Shown: in pieces, positions 1-9,295 of the stretch
Numbering within the stretch: position 1 is the first letter of the stretch
How the letters are laid out: each line of letters opens with the position of its first letter
Origin: Lysobacterales bacterium 15-68-25
GTDB lineage: Bacteria > Pseudomonadota > Gammaproteobacteria > Xanthomonadales > Rhodanobacteraceae
NCBI GenBank assembly: GCA_002279065.1
Contig: NCKB01000004.1
Coordinates: 248,001 to 312,000, forward strand
Reading direction: 5' to 3'
Length of the DNA: 64,000 nucleotides
The notes under the pieces: generated by a model
What the model was told of the DNA's origin: nothing
The model's database searches: none
The model's input: only the letters and a program-made list of their open reading frames with translations
Position numbers and translations under genes: made by a program

Positions 1-1
1 C

Positions 2-709
2 AACGCGCTGAATCGCGACACCCTGAATGAGCTGACCCTGGCCTTCGCCCAGGCTGCGCAGGAGGATGTCGTGCGTGCCGTGGTGCTAGCCGGCAGCGGC
101 GAGAAGGCTTTCGTGGCCGGCGCCGACATCGCCGAGATGAACGGCTACACGCCCGTGCAGGCGCAGGGCTTCTCGCGCACCGGACAGCGGCTGATGACCC
201 TGATCGAACGCCTCGGCAAACCGGTGATCGCGCGCATCCAGGGCTTCGCGCTGGGCGGCGGCATGGAACTGGCGATGGCCTGCCACCTGCGCATCGCCAG
301 CGAGAGAGCCAAGTTCGGCCAGCCGGAGATCAACCTCGGCCTGATTCCCGGCTTCGGCGGCACCCAGCGGCTGATGCGTCTGGCCGGCCGCAGCGCCGCG
401 CTGGAGCTGTGCCTGACCGGCGCCACCATCTCCGCGCAGCGTGCCTACGAGCTGGGCGTGGTGAACCGCGTGGTTGCACCCGAGGCGCTGGACGAGACGG
501 TCGCCGCGCTGGCCGAGCAGCTGGCGGCCGCCGCACCGCTGGCGGCGGCGGGCATCCTCGACGCCGTGCTGCAAGGTGGTGAGACCAGCCTCGACCAGGG
601 GCTGGAGTTCGAAACCCAGGGATTTGCCCTGATGTTCTCCACCGAGGACATGCGCGAAGGCACGACGGCCTTTCTGGAAAAACGCAAGGCAAGCTTCCGG
701 GGAGTTTGA
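2..709 (+). CDS. Enoyl-CoA hydratase/isomerase (crotonase family), 5' end outside the window
   Basis: A crotonase that would hydrate trans-2-enoyl-CoA, as in fatty acid beta-oxidation or butyryl-CoA-type metabolism. The reading frame is open from base 2 and ends in TGA at 707-709, giving 235 visible residues, so only roughly the first 25 residues are missing compared with the usual 260. Both catalytic glutamates of hydratases are visible: in GGGMELAMACHLRIAS and in GQPEINLGLIPGFGGTQRL. The oxyanion-hole segment KAFVAGADIAEM is also present. It could equally be a 3-hydroxybutyryl-CoA dehydratase (crotonase proper); substrate cannot be fixed from sequence. It converges with the DUF1684 gene across a hairpin. 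Confidence 0.9.
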   Translation, partial: NALNRDTLNELTLAFAQAAQEDVVRAVVLAGSGEKAFVAGADIAEMNGYTPVQAQGFSRTGQRLMTLIERLGKPVIARIQGFALGGGMELAMACHLRIASERAKFGQPEINLGLIPGFGGTQRLMRLAGRSAALELCLTGATISAQRAYELGVVNRVVAPEALDETVAALAEQLAAAAPLAAAGILDAVLQGGETSLDQGLEFETQGFALMFSTEDMREGTTAFLEKRKASFRGV

Positions 710-717
710 TCCGGTCA

Positions 718-748
718 CATGCTGCGGGCCGGAACGTCCCGCAGCATG
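718..748. terminator. Hairpin between convergent genes
   Basis: A perfect 11-bp stem (718-728 with 738-748) with a 9-nt loop lies 9 nt after the crotonase stop and 13 nt before the end of the facing gene. Only a weak T-rich stretch follows, so it may stop transcription from either side with reduced efficiency. Confidence 0.55.
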
Positions 749-761
749 CTCCTTGCCGTGA

Positions 762-1700
762 TCAATGGCCGTCGGCGTATTTCTTCTCGCCCGCGGTCAC
801 CGCGATGCCCAGCCGGTTTTCCGGCGGCGCCAGGGGGCAGGTGGCGTAGGGCGTGAACGCGCACGGCGGGTTGTAGGCACGGTTGAAGTCCAGCACCACC
901 GAGCCCGGCCGGCTCAGCCCGCTTGCTGGCAGCGCGGCATAGAGGAAGCGTGCCGCGCCGTAGGTCTCCTTGCCCGAGGTGCGATCGGCGATCACGAAGA
1001 ACAGCTCTCCGCCCGGTTCCTCCTGGTAAGGCAGCAACTCGAAGGTCTTGCCGTCGCGGTGGAATACCGCCTTGCCCGGTACCTGCACCTTGTCGATGGT
1101 GCCGATCTCGGTGCCGATCTCCAGCGTGTGCATCGGCTGGAACGGGACCCACTGGGCGACGATCCGCCACGATGGATCGATCGGGAAGTAATCGATGCCG
1201 TGGAAATGCAGGCGGGTGTCGGCCTGCGAATCCTTTACGCGCAGCCCCTTCCGCCCATCGCGATCGATCGCGTAGAAACTGGCGGTGCCGAAGTGCACCG
1301 TGGTGGGACCCGCCTTGCCGGCGTGCATGTCGTCGACCAACGCCGCGTCGGAAACCGACTTGCCATCGATGACTGCCCCGCTGCCGGGTGCAGCGGTGAA
1401 ATGCAGCGCACCATCCGTCGCCAGCGTGACCGTACCCAGGTGATCCGGCCCAGCCTTCAGCACGATGTCGTTGTCCGCTGCGGAACCGACGCGATTGGCC
1501 CCCTCATGCAGCCATTCCAGCCCGATCAGGCTGAGCCAGCCGTCCGGCGCGGTCAATCGCTTGAGCCGGTCGGCTCGCCACTGTTCGGCCTGCTTCACCA
1601 CCTCCTGGGCAGAGGGCTGGTCACTGGCGGAAGCGTCGGTGGCGTGCACGGCGGAGACTCCGAAGGCAAGGGCAAGAACAAACGGAAGACGTCGCATCAT
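762..1700 (-). CDS. DUF1684 family exported protein
   Basis: A 312-residue protein of the DUF1684 family. The N-terminus (MMRRLPFVLALAFGVSAVHA) is a Sec signal peptide, so the mature protein is expected in the periplasm. The C-terminal half holds the family's hallmark stretch DFNRAYNPPCAFTPYATCPL followed by PPENRLGIAV, which fits residues 270-300. The family has no settled biochemical role that I know of, so no reaction is assigned. It is the last gene of a minus-strand group after mutL (69-nt gap), where enterobacteria carry miaA and hfq instead. The start is the first of two adjacent ATG codons. Confidence 0.8.
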   Translation of the reverse strand: MMRRLPFVLALAFGVSAVHATDASASDQPSAQEVVKQAEQWRADRLKRLTAPDGWLSLIGLEWLHEGANRVGSAADNDIVLKAGPDHLGTVTLATDGALHFTAAPGSGAVIDGKSVSDAALVDDMHAGKAGPTTVHFGTASFYAIDRDGRKGLRVKDSQADTRLHFHGIDYFPIDPSWRIVAQWVPFQPMHTLEIGTEIGTIDKVQVPGKAVFHRDGKTFELLPYQEEPGGELFFVIADRTSGKETYGAARFLYAALPASGLSRPGSVVLDFNRAYNPPCAFTPYATCPLAPPENRLGIAVTAGEKKYADGH

Positions 1701-1769
1701 CGGGCGGTCGACCTGGGGAGGAAGGAACCCTGAGTATGGCGAGCCGGTATCGCCCGGAGCAATCGGGCG

Positions 1770-3596
1770 TCAGCGGCCGCGCAGGAACAGCTTGTCCAGT
1801 TCGCCGAGACCGAGCTGGGTCCAGGTGGGACGGCCGTGGTTGCACTGGCCGGAGCGCTCGGTGGCCTCCATCTCGCGCAGCAGGGCATTCATCTCGGGAA
1901 TCGTCAGGCGACGGCCCGCACGAACCGAGCCGTGGCAAGCCATGGTGGAGAGCAACTCGTTCTCCAGTTCCTGCAGGCGTCGCGAACTGCCGTGCATGGC
2001 AAGTTCGGCCAGCACGTCGCGGGTCAGCTGCTCCACGTCAGCCCCCTCGAGCAGGGCCGGGATGCGCCGCACCACCACCGACGACGGGCCGCTGCGCGAC
2101 AGTTCCAGGCCCCAGGCGGCCAGCGCTTCGCCATGCTCTTCGGCAGCGGCAGCCTCCTTCGCGCTCACCGACAGGTTGAGCGGCACCAGCATGACCTGCG
2201 AGCGCAGGTGGTTGCCCTCGCGCGCAGCCTTGAGCTTCTCGTAGGTGATGCGCTCGTGCGCGGCATGCATGTCCACCAGCACCAGGCCGTGCTCGTTCTC
2301 GGCCAGCACGTAGATACCCTTCAACTGTGCCAGCGCGTAACCAAGCGGCGGCGCACGCTCCGGATCGGACTCGGCCATCACCGGCTGGGGCAGGTCCACC
2401 GCGCGACCCGTCGATGCCGAGCCGCCCTCGCCGAGCAATGCGGCATAACCGGCCAGCGGCTCCTCGCGCACGCCGAGGCTGAGCCGGCTCTGGCTCGCCT
2501 GGCGCGGCCAGCTTCCCGGGCTGGACATGGCCGGCGCACGGTACGTCATCGGTGCCGGCGACGGCTCGTCGGCGGCCGCCTCGGCGAACTGCCCCGCGCG
2601 CGTCTGCGCCAGCGCCTCGTGCAGGCTGCGGAAGAGGAAGTCGTGCACCAGCCGCTGCTCGCGGAATCGCACCTCGTGCTTGGCCGGATGCACGTTCACG
2701 TCGACACCGGCGGGATCCAGCTCCAGATACAGCACGAAGGCCGGATGGCGGCCGTGGAACAGCACATCCGCATACGCCTGGCGCACGGCATGGGCCACCA
2801 CGCGGTCGCGCACCAGCCGCCCGTTGACGTAGAAGAACTGCGAATCGGCCTGCCCGCGCGAGGCCGTGGGCAGGCCGACCCAGCCCGACAGTCGCAAACC
2901 GGCCGCGGCGTGATCCAGGTGCAGGCTCTGCGCGGGAAAGTTTTCGCCGAGCACGTCGGCGACCCGCTGCAGCATCGCCTGTTCGTCGCGCGCCGCCTTC
3001 CATACGCGCACCGGCTTGCCGTTGTGGCTGAGGCGGAACTCCACGCCGCTGCGCGCCAGCGCCAGCGACTTCAGCAGGTCGTCGATGTGCGCGAACTCGG
3101 TGCGTTCGGCGCGCATGAACTTCCTGCGCGCCGGCACGTTGTAGAACAGGTCGCGCACCTCGACGCTGGTGCCCGGTGGATGTTGCGCGGGCCGCGCCGC
3201 CTGCAGCCTGCCGCCGTCGACCTCGATGCGGAACGCCGCATCGGCCTGGCGCTGGCGCGAGATCAACGCGAAGCGCGCCACCGAGGAAACCGAGGCCAGC
3301 GCCTCGCCGCGAAAACCCATGCTGGCGACATGCTCGAGATCGTCGAAGCTGCCGATCTTGCTGGTGGCATGAGAGGCCACCGCGAGCGGCAGTTCGTCCG
3401 GCGCGATGCCCACGCCGTCGTCGCGCACACGGATCAGCCGCGCCCCGCCCTGCTCGATGTCCACTTCGACACGCGTGGCACCGGCGTCCAGGCTGTTCTC
3501 CACCAGTTCCTTGACGACCGAGGACGGACGCTCGATCACCTCACCGGCGGCGATCTGGTTGATCAGTTCGGGGGGAAGTACGCGAATGACAGGCAT
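1770..3596 (-). CDS. mutL: DNA mismatch repair protein MutL, nicking-endonuclease type
   Basis: MutL couples mismatch recognition by MutS to strand removal. The GHKL ATPase lies in residues 1-330 ([36 protein letters not shown]). A proline-rich linker follows, then the C-terminal dimerisation domain. That domain carries [12 protein letters not shown], which fits the metal-binding DxHA(x)2E(x)4E nuclease motif, together with ACHGSVRAG and QCNHGRPT. These motifs mark the latent endonuclease form found in bacteria without MutH, unlike the E. coli protein. At 608 residues it has the usual length. It follows amiC by 47 nt in a tsaE-amiC-mutL order. MutS is encoded in the same window (about 34 kb away); no mutH or dam is seen here. 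Confidence 0.97.
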   Translation of the reverse strand: MPVIRVLPPELINQIAAGEVIERPSSVVKELVENSLDAGATRVEVDIEQGGARLIRVRDDGVGIAPDELPLAVASHATSKIGSFDDLEHVASMGFRGEALASVSSVARFALISRQRQADAAFRIEVDGGRLQAARPAQHPPGTSVEVRDLFYNVPARRKFMRAERTEFAHIDDLLKSLALARSGVEFRLSHNGKPVRVWKAARDEQAMLQRVADVLGENFPAQSLHLDHAAAGLRLSGWVGLPTASRGQADSQFFYVNGRLVRDRVVAHAVRQAYADVLFHGRHPAFVLYLELDPAGVDVNVHPAKHEVRFREQRLVHDFLFRSLHEALAQTRAGQFAEAAADEPSPAPMTYRAPAMSSPGSWPRQASQSRLSLGVREEPLAGYAALLGEGGSASTGRAVDLPQPVMAESDPERAPPLGYALAQLKGIYVLAENEHGLVLVDMHAAHERITYEKLKAAREGNHLRSQVMLVPLNLSVSAKEAAAAEEHGEALAAWGLELSRSGPSSVVVRRIPALLEGADVEQLTRDVLAELAMHGSSRRLQELENELLSTMACHGSVRAGRRLTIPEMNALLREMEATERSGQCNHGRPTWTQLGLGELDKLFLRGR

Positions 3597-3643
3597 CCGC
3601 GTAGCTTACGCGAGGGGTTGGACAGCGAGAAGGCGCGACGGAC

Positions 3644-5116
3644 TCAGCTTGCCGGGATGGTCAGCACCGAGCCGGCACGCAGAGTGTCTCCCCGGCCGCT
3701 GATGCGGTTGGCACTCTTCAGCGCACCCACACTGACGCCGTACTGCTTGGCGATGCTTCCCAGGCTCTCGCCGCGGGCAACCTTGTGCAGGTCCTGCACG
3801 GACTCGTCCGCACGCTTGCCGACCGATGCACCGGGCGGCTCGGCCGAGGCCAGCACCGTACCGTTGCGGCGCGCCGCCTGCGCGGCGAACCAGGTACCTG
3901 GCGGCGGCGTGGTCTCGAAATAGTTGCGCACGCCACCCATGACCGCCTCGGCGAGTTCGGTCTGGTGCTCCGGATCGCGCAGCTTGCGCTCCTCCGACGG
4001 ATTGCTGATGAACGCGGTCTCGACCAGGATCGACGGCACGTCCGGCGAGCGCAGCACCACGAAGTTCGCGCGCTCGACATAGCCGCGATGGGTCGGCCCC
4101 AGCTTGCCCAGCGCCTTGAGCACGTTGCTGGCGATCGACTCGCTGGCCTGCATCGCGTAACCCTGCTGCAGGTCCAGCAGCACGGCTGCCAGGCTGTCGT
4201 CCTTGTCGTCCAGCGACACGCCACCGATCAGGTCGGCACGGTTTTCGCGGTCGGCCAGCCAGCGTGCAGCCTCGCTGGTCTTGCCGCGCGGCGAGAGCAC
4301 CCACACCGAGGAACCCTTGGCGTCACCGTTCTTGAAAGCATCGGCGTGGATCGACACGAACATGTCCGCGTTCTTCTCGCGGGCGATCTCGTAGCGGCGC
4401 TTCAGCGGAATGAAATAGTCGCCGTCGCGGGTCAGCACCGCCTGCATGCCGGGCTGCTTGTTGATGATCGCCGCCAACTTGCGCGCGACAGCGAGCGTAA
4501 CGTTCTTTTCGAGGGTGCCGTGTGGCCCGTGCGCGCCGGGATCGACGCCGCCGTGGCCGGCGTCCACCGCCACGATCACCTTGCGCTCGCCACCGAACTG
4601 CTCCGCGACCTGGCGCAGCGTCAGCACATCGTGCTTGTCAGCCTTGGTGGCAGCGGACTTTGCGACCGGTGCCGGAGCCGGTGCCGGCGCCGAGGAAGCG
4701 ACCACGCGGGGACTCGCCGCGGCGGTTCCGGGATAAAGGTCGAGCACCAGCCGGTAGCCGTAGCCGCCTCCGGGCTTGAGCATGAAGCTCTTGGGCCTGG
4801 CGCCGGACGAGACGTCGGCCAGCAATTCCAGCTTGCCGCCACGGCGATGCGCCGTGATGCCCTTGAACAGCCCCTGCGCCGCCGGCGCCTCGAAGGCAGA
4901 AGCCACCCGGTCGTCGCCCAGGTCGACCCGGACCTGGTCACCGCGAGGGCTGACTTCGTATCGGACCGGGCCGCTGAGATCGAACACCACCCGGGTGTAC
5001 TCCGGGCCGGCCCACACCCGCGCACCGCGGATTTCCACCGCCCGGGCGGGCGACGCCAGGCCGGCAGCGGTCGCTACCAGCGCGCACAAGCCGAACCTGA
5101 ACAGGGATGCCCTCAT
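3644..5116 (-). CDS. amiC: N-acetylmuramoyl-L-alanine amidase with AMIN and LysM domains
   Basis: A periplasmic amidase that cuts the bond between N-acetylmuramate and the stem peptide to separate daughter cells. The start was moved to the ATG at 5114-5116 because it opens a clear signal peptide (MRASLFRFGLCALVATAAGL); the frame continues upstream without homology. Order: signal peptide, AMIN domain (about 30-130, targeting to the septum), Amidase_3 catalytic domain (about 185-410), LysM at the C-terminus. Zinc ligands are seen in VDAGHGGVDPGAHG, the following TLEKN glutamate and FVSIHADAF; the catalytic glutamate is in VETAFISNP. Length 490. The AmiC/AmiB distinction is not certain. Regulation by EnvC/NlpD-like activators is family knowledge. 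Confidence 0.95.
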   Translation of the reverse strand: MRASLFRFGLCALVATAAGLASPARAVEIRGARVWAGPEYTRVVFDLSGPVRYEVSPRGDQVRVDLGDDRVASAFEAPAAQGLFKGITAHRRGGKLELLADVSSGARPKSFMLKPGGGYGYRLVLDLYPGTAAASPRVVASSAPAPAPAPVAKSAATKADKHDVLTLRQVAEQFGGERKVIVAVDAGHGGVDPGAHGPHGTLEKNVTLAVARKLAAIINKQPGMQAVLTRDGDYFIPLKRRYEIAREKNADMFVSIHADAFKNGDAKGSSVWVLSPRGKTSEAARWLADRENRADLIGGVSLDDKDDSLAAVLLDLQQGYAMQASESIASNVLKALGKLGPTHRGYVERANFVVLRSPDVPSILVETAFISNPSEERKLRDPEHQTELAEAVMGGVRNYFETTPPPGTWFAAQAARRNGTVLASAEPPGASVGKRADESVQDLHKVARGESLGSIAKQYGVSVGALKSANRISGRGDTLRAGSVLTIPAS

Positions 5117-5287
5117 GGAGCTGAATTCAATCGCAGCCAGGGAGCGATTGCAAGCATTTTTCCTTTGGATATCCGCAACCTGCGCAGCATTCGTCAGGCG
5201 ATGTCCAGAAGACGGCGGCAACCCGCGCATTTTCTGACGGATGTCCCAATCGAGAACATCCACCGAATCCTCAAAAAAAACACAAAC

Positions 5288-5785
5288 TTAGCGCTGGACA
5301 CCACTTGACTCGGGCATCCCGCCAACCGCACCCAGGCGCTCCAGCAGGCGCTCGCCGCGGACACTGCTCGCGCTCAGCCGGGCAAGGCGCCCGGTACCGG
5401 CATAGGCCAGCGAGAGTTCCACGTCGGGCGGCGGAATCGCGCCCTGCCCGCGCTGCGGCCACTCGATCAACACGAGCGCACCGGGCTCTCCCAGCGCATC
5501 CACGCCGAGCCACTGCAACTCGTCCGGGTCGGCGATGCGATAGAGATCCAGGTGCCAGGCCTGCCCGCGCTCCAGCGGATAGTTCTCGACCAGGCTGTAG
5601 GTCGGGCTCTTGATGCGCCCCTCGACGCCCAGCGCCTGCAACAGTGCGCGGGCGAAGCTGCTCTTGCCCGCCCCGAGTTCGCCCTCGAGATGGAATACCG
5701 CGCCGTCTTCCATGGCGGCGGCCACGCGCGAGGCGAGCTGGCGCGTTGCGGCCTCATCGGGCAACACGAATGTCCGCTCAGACAC
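5288..5785 (-). CDS. tsaE: tRNA threonylcarbamoyladenosine biosynthesis ATPase TsaE
   Basis: TsaE is the ATPase that works with TsaB and TsaD to place threonylcarbamoyl on A37 of ANN-decoding tRNAs. The P-loop GELGAGKSSFARALLQ is at about residue 36, with the downstream SPTYSLVENY, LDLYRIADPDEL and LIEWPQRG blocks all in place. The start is a GTG at 5783-5785 that lies inside the end of nnr, an 8-nt overlap that suggests coupled translation. The protein is 165 residues, a little longer than the typical 150-160. After the stop, the transcript strand has a run of eight T but no obvious strong stem before it. Confidence 0.95.
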   Translation of the reverse strand: MSERTFVLPDEAATRQLASRVAAAMEDGAVFHLEGELGAGKSSFARALLQALGVEGRIKSPTYSLVENYPLERGQAWHLDLYRIADPDELQWLGVDALGEPGALVLIEWPQRGQGAIPPPDVELSLAYAGTGRLARLSASSVRGERLLERLGAVGGMPESSGVQR

Positions 5786-7265
5786 GGTCCACCAGGCCGT
5801 TGGAGAGCCGCCGCAGCGGCGCCATCAGGTCACCGGCGACCAGCCCGCGCTCTCCGTCCAGCGCGGCTGCATCCCCGGCGCGTGCATGCAGGCCCGTGCC
5901 CAGGCACGCCGCCTCCCAGGCCGTCGCTCCCTGTGCCAGCAGTGCACCGATGATCCCGGTCAGGACGTCGCCCATGCCGCCCGTGCCCATACCCGGATTG
6001 CCCCAGGGACAAACCGCCAGGCGACCGTCCGGATGCGCAACGAGGCTACCGGCGCCCTTGAGCACCACCACTGCGCCAAAGCGGCCGGCCAACTCGCGTG
6101 CGGCGACGAAGCGATCCGACTGCACGGTGGCGATGTCCTGCCCGAGCAATCGCGCCGCCTCGCCCGGATGTGGCGTCAACACGGCGGCGCGGTCGAAGCG
6201 TCGCGGCTCACGGGCAAGCAGGTTCAATCCGTCCGCATCGAGCACCAGCGGCAGGCCGGAGTCGAGCGCCGTGAGCCACAGCGCATGCCCCCAGGCGGCC
6301 TTTCCCAGGCCCGGCCCGACCGCCAGCACGTCAGCTCGATCGAGCAGCGGCTCCAGTGCCTGCGGTCCGTTCACCCCATGCGCCATCAGCTCGGGACGCC
6401 CGGCGTTGAGCGCCGATACGTGCTCGGGATGCGTTGCGACGCTGACCAACCCTGCGCCGGCGCGCAGCGCGGCTTCGCCGCACAGCCGGATGGCCCCGGC
6501 CATGCCCTGCTCGCCGCCGATCACCAGCAGGTGGCCGTTGTCGCCTTTGTGTGCACCGCGGCGCCGTGGCGGCAGGGCGTCGGGCCGTAGCAGCAGCGCC
6601 GCGGGCGACGCCCCTTCCCAGAGATCGACCGGCAGCTGCAACGTGTCCAGTTCCAGTTGTCCGACCACGTCGGGACCGGCACCGGTATGGAGACCGCGCT
6701 TGGCCGCAATGAAGCAGATCGTCGCCGTCGCCCGCACCGCGGCTCCGGGGCAAACGCCCCGGTCGGCGTCGAGGCCGGAGGGCACGTCGAGCGCCAGCAC
6801 CGGCCGGCCACTGCCGTTGATGCGCTCGATGAGCTCCGACACCGGCAACTCGGGCGCCCGGTTCAGGCCGCTGCCGTACAGCGCGTCCACGTGCACATCG
6901 GCCTCCGGCCATCCGGCCATGTCGTCGAGCAGGTGCACGCGCCCCCCGGCGAACTCGAACGCGGTGCGGGCCTTCAGTGCATCACCCGTGGCCTTGCCGG
7001 ACACCGCAACCAGTTCGACCACCATGCCGGCTTCGCGTGCCAGCGCACCAAGCAGATAGCCGTCTCCGCCGTTGTTGCCCGGGCCACACCAGATCGCCAG
7101 TCGCCGCGCCTGCGGCCAGCGCCGCCGCAGGCAGGCCAGCGCCGCGGCAGCGGCGCGGCGCATCAGTTCGAAGCCGGGGATGCCGAGCACCTCGATGGCG
7201 CGCCGATCCAGGGCACGCACCTGGTCGACGGTGTAGAGCGCGTAGCGCGGGTCCGAAGCGTTCAT
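5778..7265 (-). CDS. nnr: Bifunctional NAD(P)H-hydrate epimerase / ADP-dependent dehydratase
   Basis: Repairs NADH and NADPH that have become hydrated. The N-terminal half (about 1-215) is the YjeF_N epimerase with GPGNNGGDGYLLGALA; the C-terminal half (about 225-495) is the ribokinase-like dehydratase with LTPHPGEAARLL and the nucleotide site NPGMGTGGMGDVLTG. Both active domains look intact at 495 residues. It starts a minus-strand operon nnr-tsaE-amiC-mutL and is divergent from queG, the same arrangement as yjeF/queG in E. coli. The ATG sits 53 nt from the queG start, so both promoters share a short spacer. Confidence 0.95.
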   Translation of the reverse strand: MNASDPRYALYTVDQVRALDRRAIEVLGIPGFELMRRAAAAALACLRRRWPQARRLAIWCGPGNNGGDGYLLGALAREAGMVVELVAVSGKATGDALKARTAFEFAGGRVHLLDDMAGWPEADVHVDALYGSGLNRAPELPVSELIERINGSGRPVLALDVPSGLDADRGVCPGAAVRATATICFIAAKRGLHTGAGPDVVGQLELDTLQLPVDLWEGASPAALLLRPDALPPRRRGAHKGDNGHLLVIGGEQGMAGAIRLCGEAALRAGAGLVSVATHPEHVSALNAGRPELMAHGVNGPQALEPLLDRADVLAVGPGLGKAAWGHALWLTALDSGLPLVLDADGLNLLAREPRRFDRAAVLTPHPGEAARLLGQDIATVQSDRFVAARELAGRFGAVVVLKGAGSLVAHPDGRLAVCPWGNPGMGTGGMGDVLTGIIGALLAQGATAWEAACLGTGLHARAGDAAALDGERGLVAGDLMAPLRRLSNGLVDRV

Positions 7266-7318
7266 CGGCGGATTATAGGCAGGCCGGCTGCGCCACCGCA
7301 GCGCTTTAGACTACGCGG

Positions 7319-8392
7319 ATGCCCCACCCCGAAACCGCCCTCGACTACGCCCGGCTCGCCCGCTCGATCAAGCAGTGGGCGCGCGACCTCGGCTTCGCCG
7401 AAGCCGGCATCAGCGGCGTGGACCTGGCGCAGGACGAGGCGCACCTCACGCGCTGGTTGGCCGACGGCCATCACGGCGAGATGGACTACATGGCCCGCCA
7501 TGGCGTCAAGCGCAGCCGCCCGGACGCGCTGGAGCCGGGAACGCAACGTGTGATCTCGGTGCGGATGGACTACGCGCCGCCGGATATCGACCGCGCCTGG
7601 TCGGTCCTGGAGGATGGCGAACTCGGCTACGTCTCGCGCTACGCCCTGGGGCGCGACTACCACAAGCTGCTGCGCCACAGGCTGCAGAAGCTCGCCGACC
7701 GCATTCGCGCGGAGATCGGCGATTTCGGCTACCGCGCCTACGTGGATTCCGCACCGGTGCTGGAGAAGGCACTGGCACGCAACGCGGGCCTGGGCTGGAT
7801 CGGCAAGCACACGGTGCTGATCCACCGCCGCGCCGGTTCGTATTTCTTCCTCGGCGAGCTCTACACCGACCTGCCGTTGCCGGTGGACGCGCCAGCCAGC
7901 GAGCACTGCGGCAGTTGCCGGCGCTGCCTGGACATCTGCCCGACGCAGGCGATCGTCGCGCCCTACCGGCTGGACGCGAGACGCTGCATCTCCTACCTGA
8001 CCATCGAGCTGAAGGGCAGCATCCCCGAGGAACTCCGTGCCCCGATGGGCAACCGCATCTTCGGCTGCGACGACTGCCAGCTGGTCTGCCCTTGGAACAA
8101 ATTCGCGCAGGCGACCGCCGAACCCGATTTCGCGCCGCGGCACCAGCTCGACGGTAGCCGGCTGGTCGAGCTGTTCGCCTGGAGCGAGGACGAGTTCCTG
8201 CAGCGCACCGAGGGGATGGCGATCCGCCGCACCGGCTACGAAGGCTGGCTGCGCAACATCGCGGTAGCCTTGGGCAACGCTCCCCGCTCCGAAGCAGTAC
8301 GCCGCGCGCTGGGAGCGCGAGCGAACGACCCATCCGAAGTAGTGCGGGAACACGTGGCCTGGGCCCTGGCCCGGCAGAACGAGACGAGGTAG
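7319..8392 (+). CDS. queG: Epoxyqueuosine reductase QueG
   Basis: Catalyses the last step of queuosine synthesis in tRNA, reducing epoxyqueuosine with cobalamin and two [4Fe-4S] clusters. Cluster cysteines are visible as CGSCRRCLDICPTQAI (about residue 200) and, further on, CDDCQLVCPW. The conserved EKALARNAGLGWIGKHT segment precedes them, and a HEAT-like C-terminal tail (residues 300-357) ends the protein. Length 357 matches the shorter form of the family. The ATG at 7319 is 53 nt from divergent nnr. A DUF4440-type gene follows after 3 nt, so the two are probably co-transcribed. Confidence 0.97.
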   Translation: MPHPETALDYARLARSIKQWARDLGFAEAGISGVDLAQDEAHLTRWLADGHHGEMDYMARHGVKRSRPDALEPGTQRVISVRMDYAPPDIDRAWSVLEDGELGYVSRYALGRDYHKLLRHRLQKLADRIRAEIGDFGYRAYVDSAPVLEKALARNAGLGWIGKHTVLIHRRAGSYFFLGELYTDLPLPVDAPASEHCGSCRRCLDICPTQAIVAPYRLDARRCISYLTIELKGSIPEELRAPMGNRIFGCDDCQLVCPWNKFAQATAEPDFAPRHQLDGSRLVELFAWSEDEFLQRTEGMAIRRTGYEGWLRNIAVALGNAPRSEAVRRALGARANDPSEVVREHVAWALARQNETR

Positions 8393-8395
8393 CCG

Positions 8396-8791
8396 ATGAA
8401 CGACACGATGAAGACCATGCCGCGCCTGGAAGACGTGCTGGCAGAGCTGCGCGAGCGCGAGCCGATCTTCCATCGCCCCGAATCGGGCGCCGGACCGGCC
8501 GACGGCGAGCACATCACCGAGGAGACGTTCTGGGAAATCGGCGCCTCGGGCCAGCGCTACAGCCGGACCGAGGTGCTCGACGTGCTGAGCCAGCGGATCC
8601 ACCACCCGACGAAGGAGCTGTGGCGCACCGAAGGCTTCGAGTGCCATCCGCTCTCGCCCAGCCTCTACCTGCTGACCTACGTGCTGTGGCAGGAGGAACG
8701 CGGCAGCCGCCGCACAACGTTGTGGCGCCGCACGGTCGATGGCTGGAAGGCGGTGTTCCACCAGGGCACGCTGCTCTCGCAGCGCGCGTGA
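8396..8791 (+). CDS. Small NTF2-like (DUF4440-type) protein
   Basis: A 131-residue soluble protein with the pattern of the SnoaL/NTF2-like fold: an N-terminal helix (LEDVLAELREREPIFHRPE), then strands ending in RRTTLWRRTVDGWKAVFHQGT, the typical last beta hairpin of DUF4440 proteins. No catalytic residues can be named, and members of this fold range from enzymes to small-ligand binders. Only 3 nt separate it from the queG stop, so it is likely translated from the same message, but a functional link to queuosine is not established. Fold assignment is by pattern only. Confidence 0.75.
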   Translation: MNDTMKTMPRLEDVLAELREREPIFHRPESGAGPADGEHITEETFWEIGASGQRYSRTEVLDVLSQRIHHPTKELWRTEGFECHPLSPSLYLLTYVLWQEERGSRRTTLWRRTVDGWKAVFHQGTLLSQRA

Positions 8792-8807
8792 ACCGCGGGC
8801 CGTCGCC

Positions 8808-9194
8808 TCAGGCGGCGGCCATCTGGGTGGGGATCGAGCGGTTGGTGTGCGAGATCGCGTTCTTCGCGTCCACGTAGACCAGCATCGGCTGGTGCGCCTC
8901 GGCCTCGGCTTCGGACATCTGGCTGAACGCGGCGATGATGATCAGGTCGCCCGGCTGCGCGCGGTGCGCCGCGCTGCCGTTCACCGAAATGATGCCCGAG
9001 CCGGCCTCGGCCTTCAGAGCATAGGTGACGAAGCGCTTGCCGTTGTTGATGTTCCAGGCGTGGATCTGCTCGTACTCGCGGATGCCCGACGCTTCGAGCA
9101 GCAGGCTGTCGATCGCGATCGAACCTTCGTAATGGAGCTCGGCATGGGTCACCGTCGCGCGGTGGATCTTCGCCTTGAGCATGTTCAGGTGCAT
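8808..9194 (-). CDS. panD: Aspartate 1-decarboxylase
   Basis: Makes beta-alanine from aspartate for pantothenate. PanD is a pyruvoyl enzyme made by self-cleavage at a Gly-Ser bond; here this is in [11 protein letters not shown] near residue 25. The substrate-binding stretch ENAWNING-like region appears as [20 protein letters not shown]. The start chosen is the ATG at 9192-9194 ([17 protein letters not shown]), which gives 128 residues, the normal size, and has GGAAG 8 nt upstream; a longer frame to 9233 lacks family support. Last gene of panB-panC-panD, separated from panC by about 100 nt that include a near-perfect 10-bp inverted repeat (9244-9253 with 9262-9271). PanZ/PanM-dependent maturation cannot be judged here. 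Confidence 0.95.
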   Translation of the reverse strand: MHLNMLKAKIHRATVTHAELHYEGSIAIDSLLLEASGIREYEQIHAWNINNGKRFVTYALKAEAGSGIISVNGSAAHRAQPGDLIIIAAFSQMSEAEAEAHQPMLVYVDAKNAISHTNRSIPTQMAAA

Positions 9195-9295
9195 GGCATC
9201 ACTTCCAGCAGGTACGGCCTGCGTAGCCCTCAATTATCGAGTCGCCGGCCGTGCACTGCAACACGACCGGCCGGAGCCCCGGACGTGGGGACGGT

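Noticed and set aside
1836..3923. A 695-codon open frame on the plus strand opposite mutL
   Set aside because: MutL motifs are unmistakable on the other strand, and this frame also runs into amiC antisense without any domain.
5117..5287. A small gene or RNA in the AT-richer gap between tsaE and amiC
   Set aside because: The amiC frame is open through it but without similarity before the signal peptide. A run of eight T follows tsaE on the minus strand without a convincing stem, so neither an RNA gene nor a terminator can be supported.
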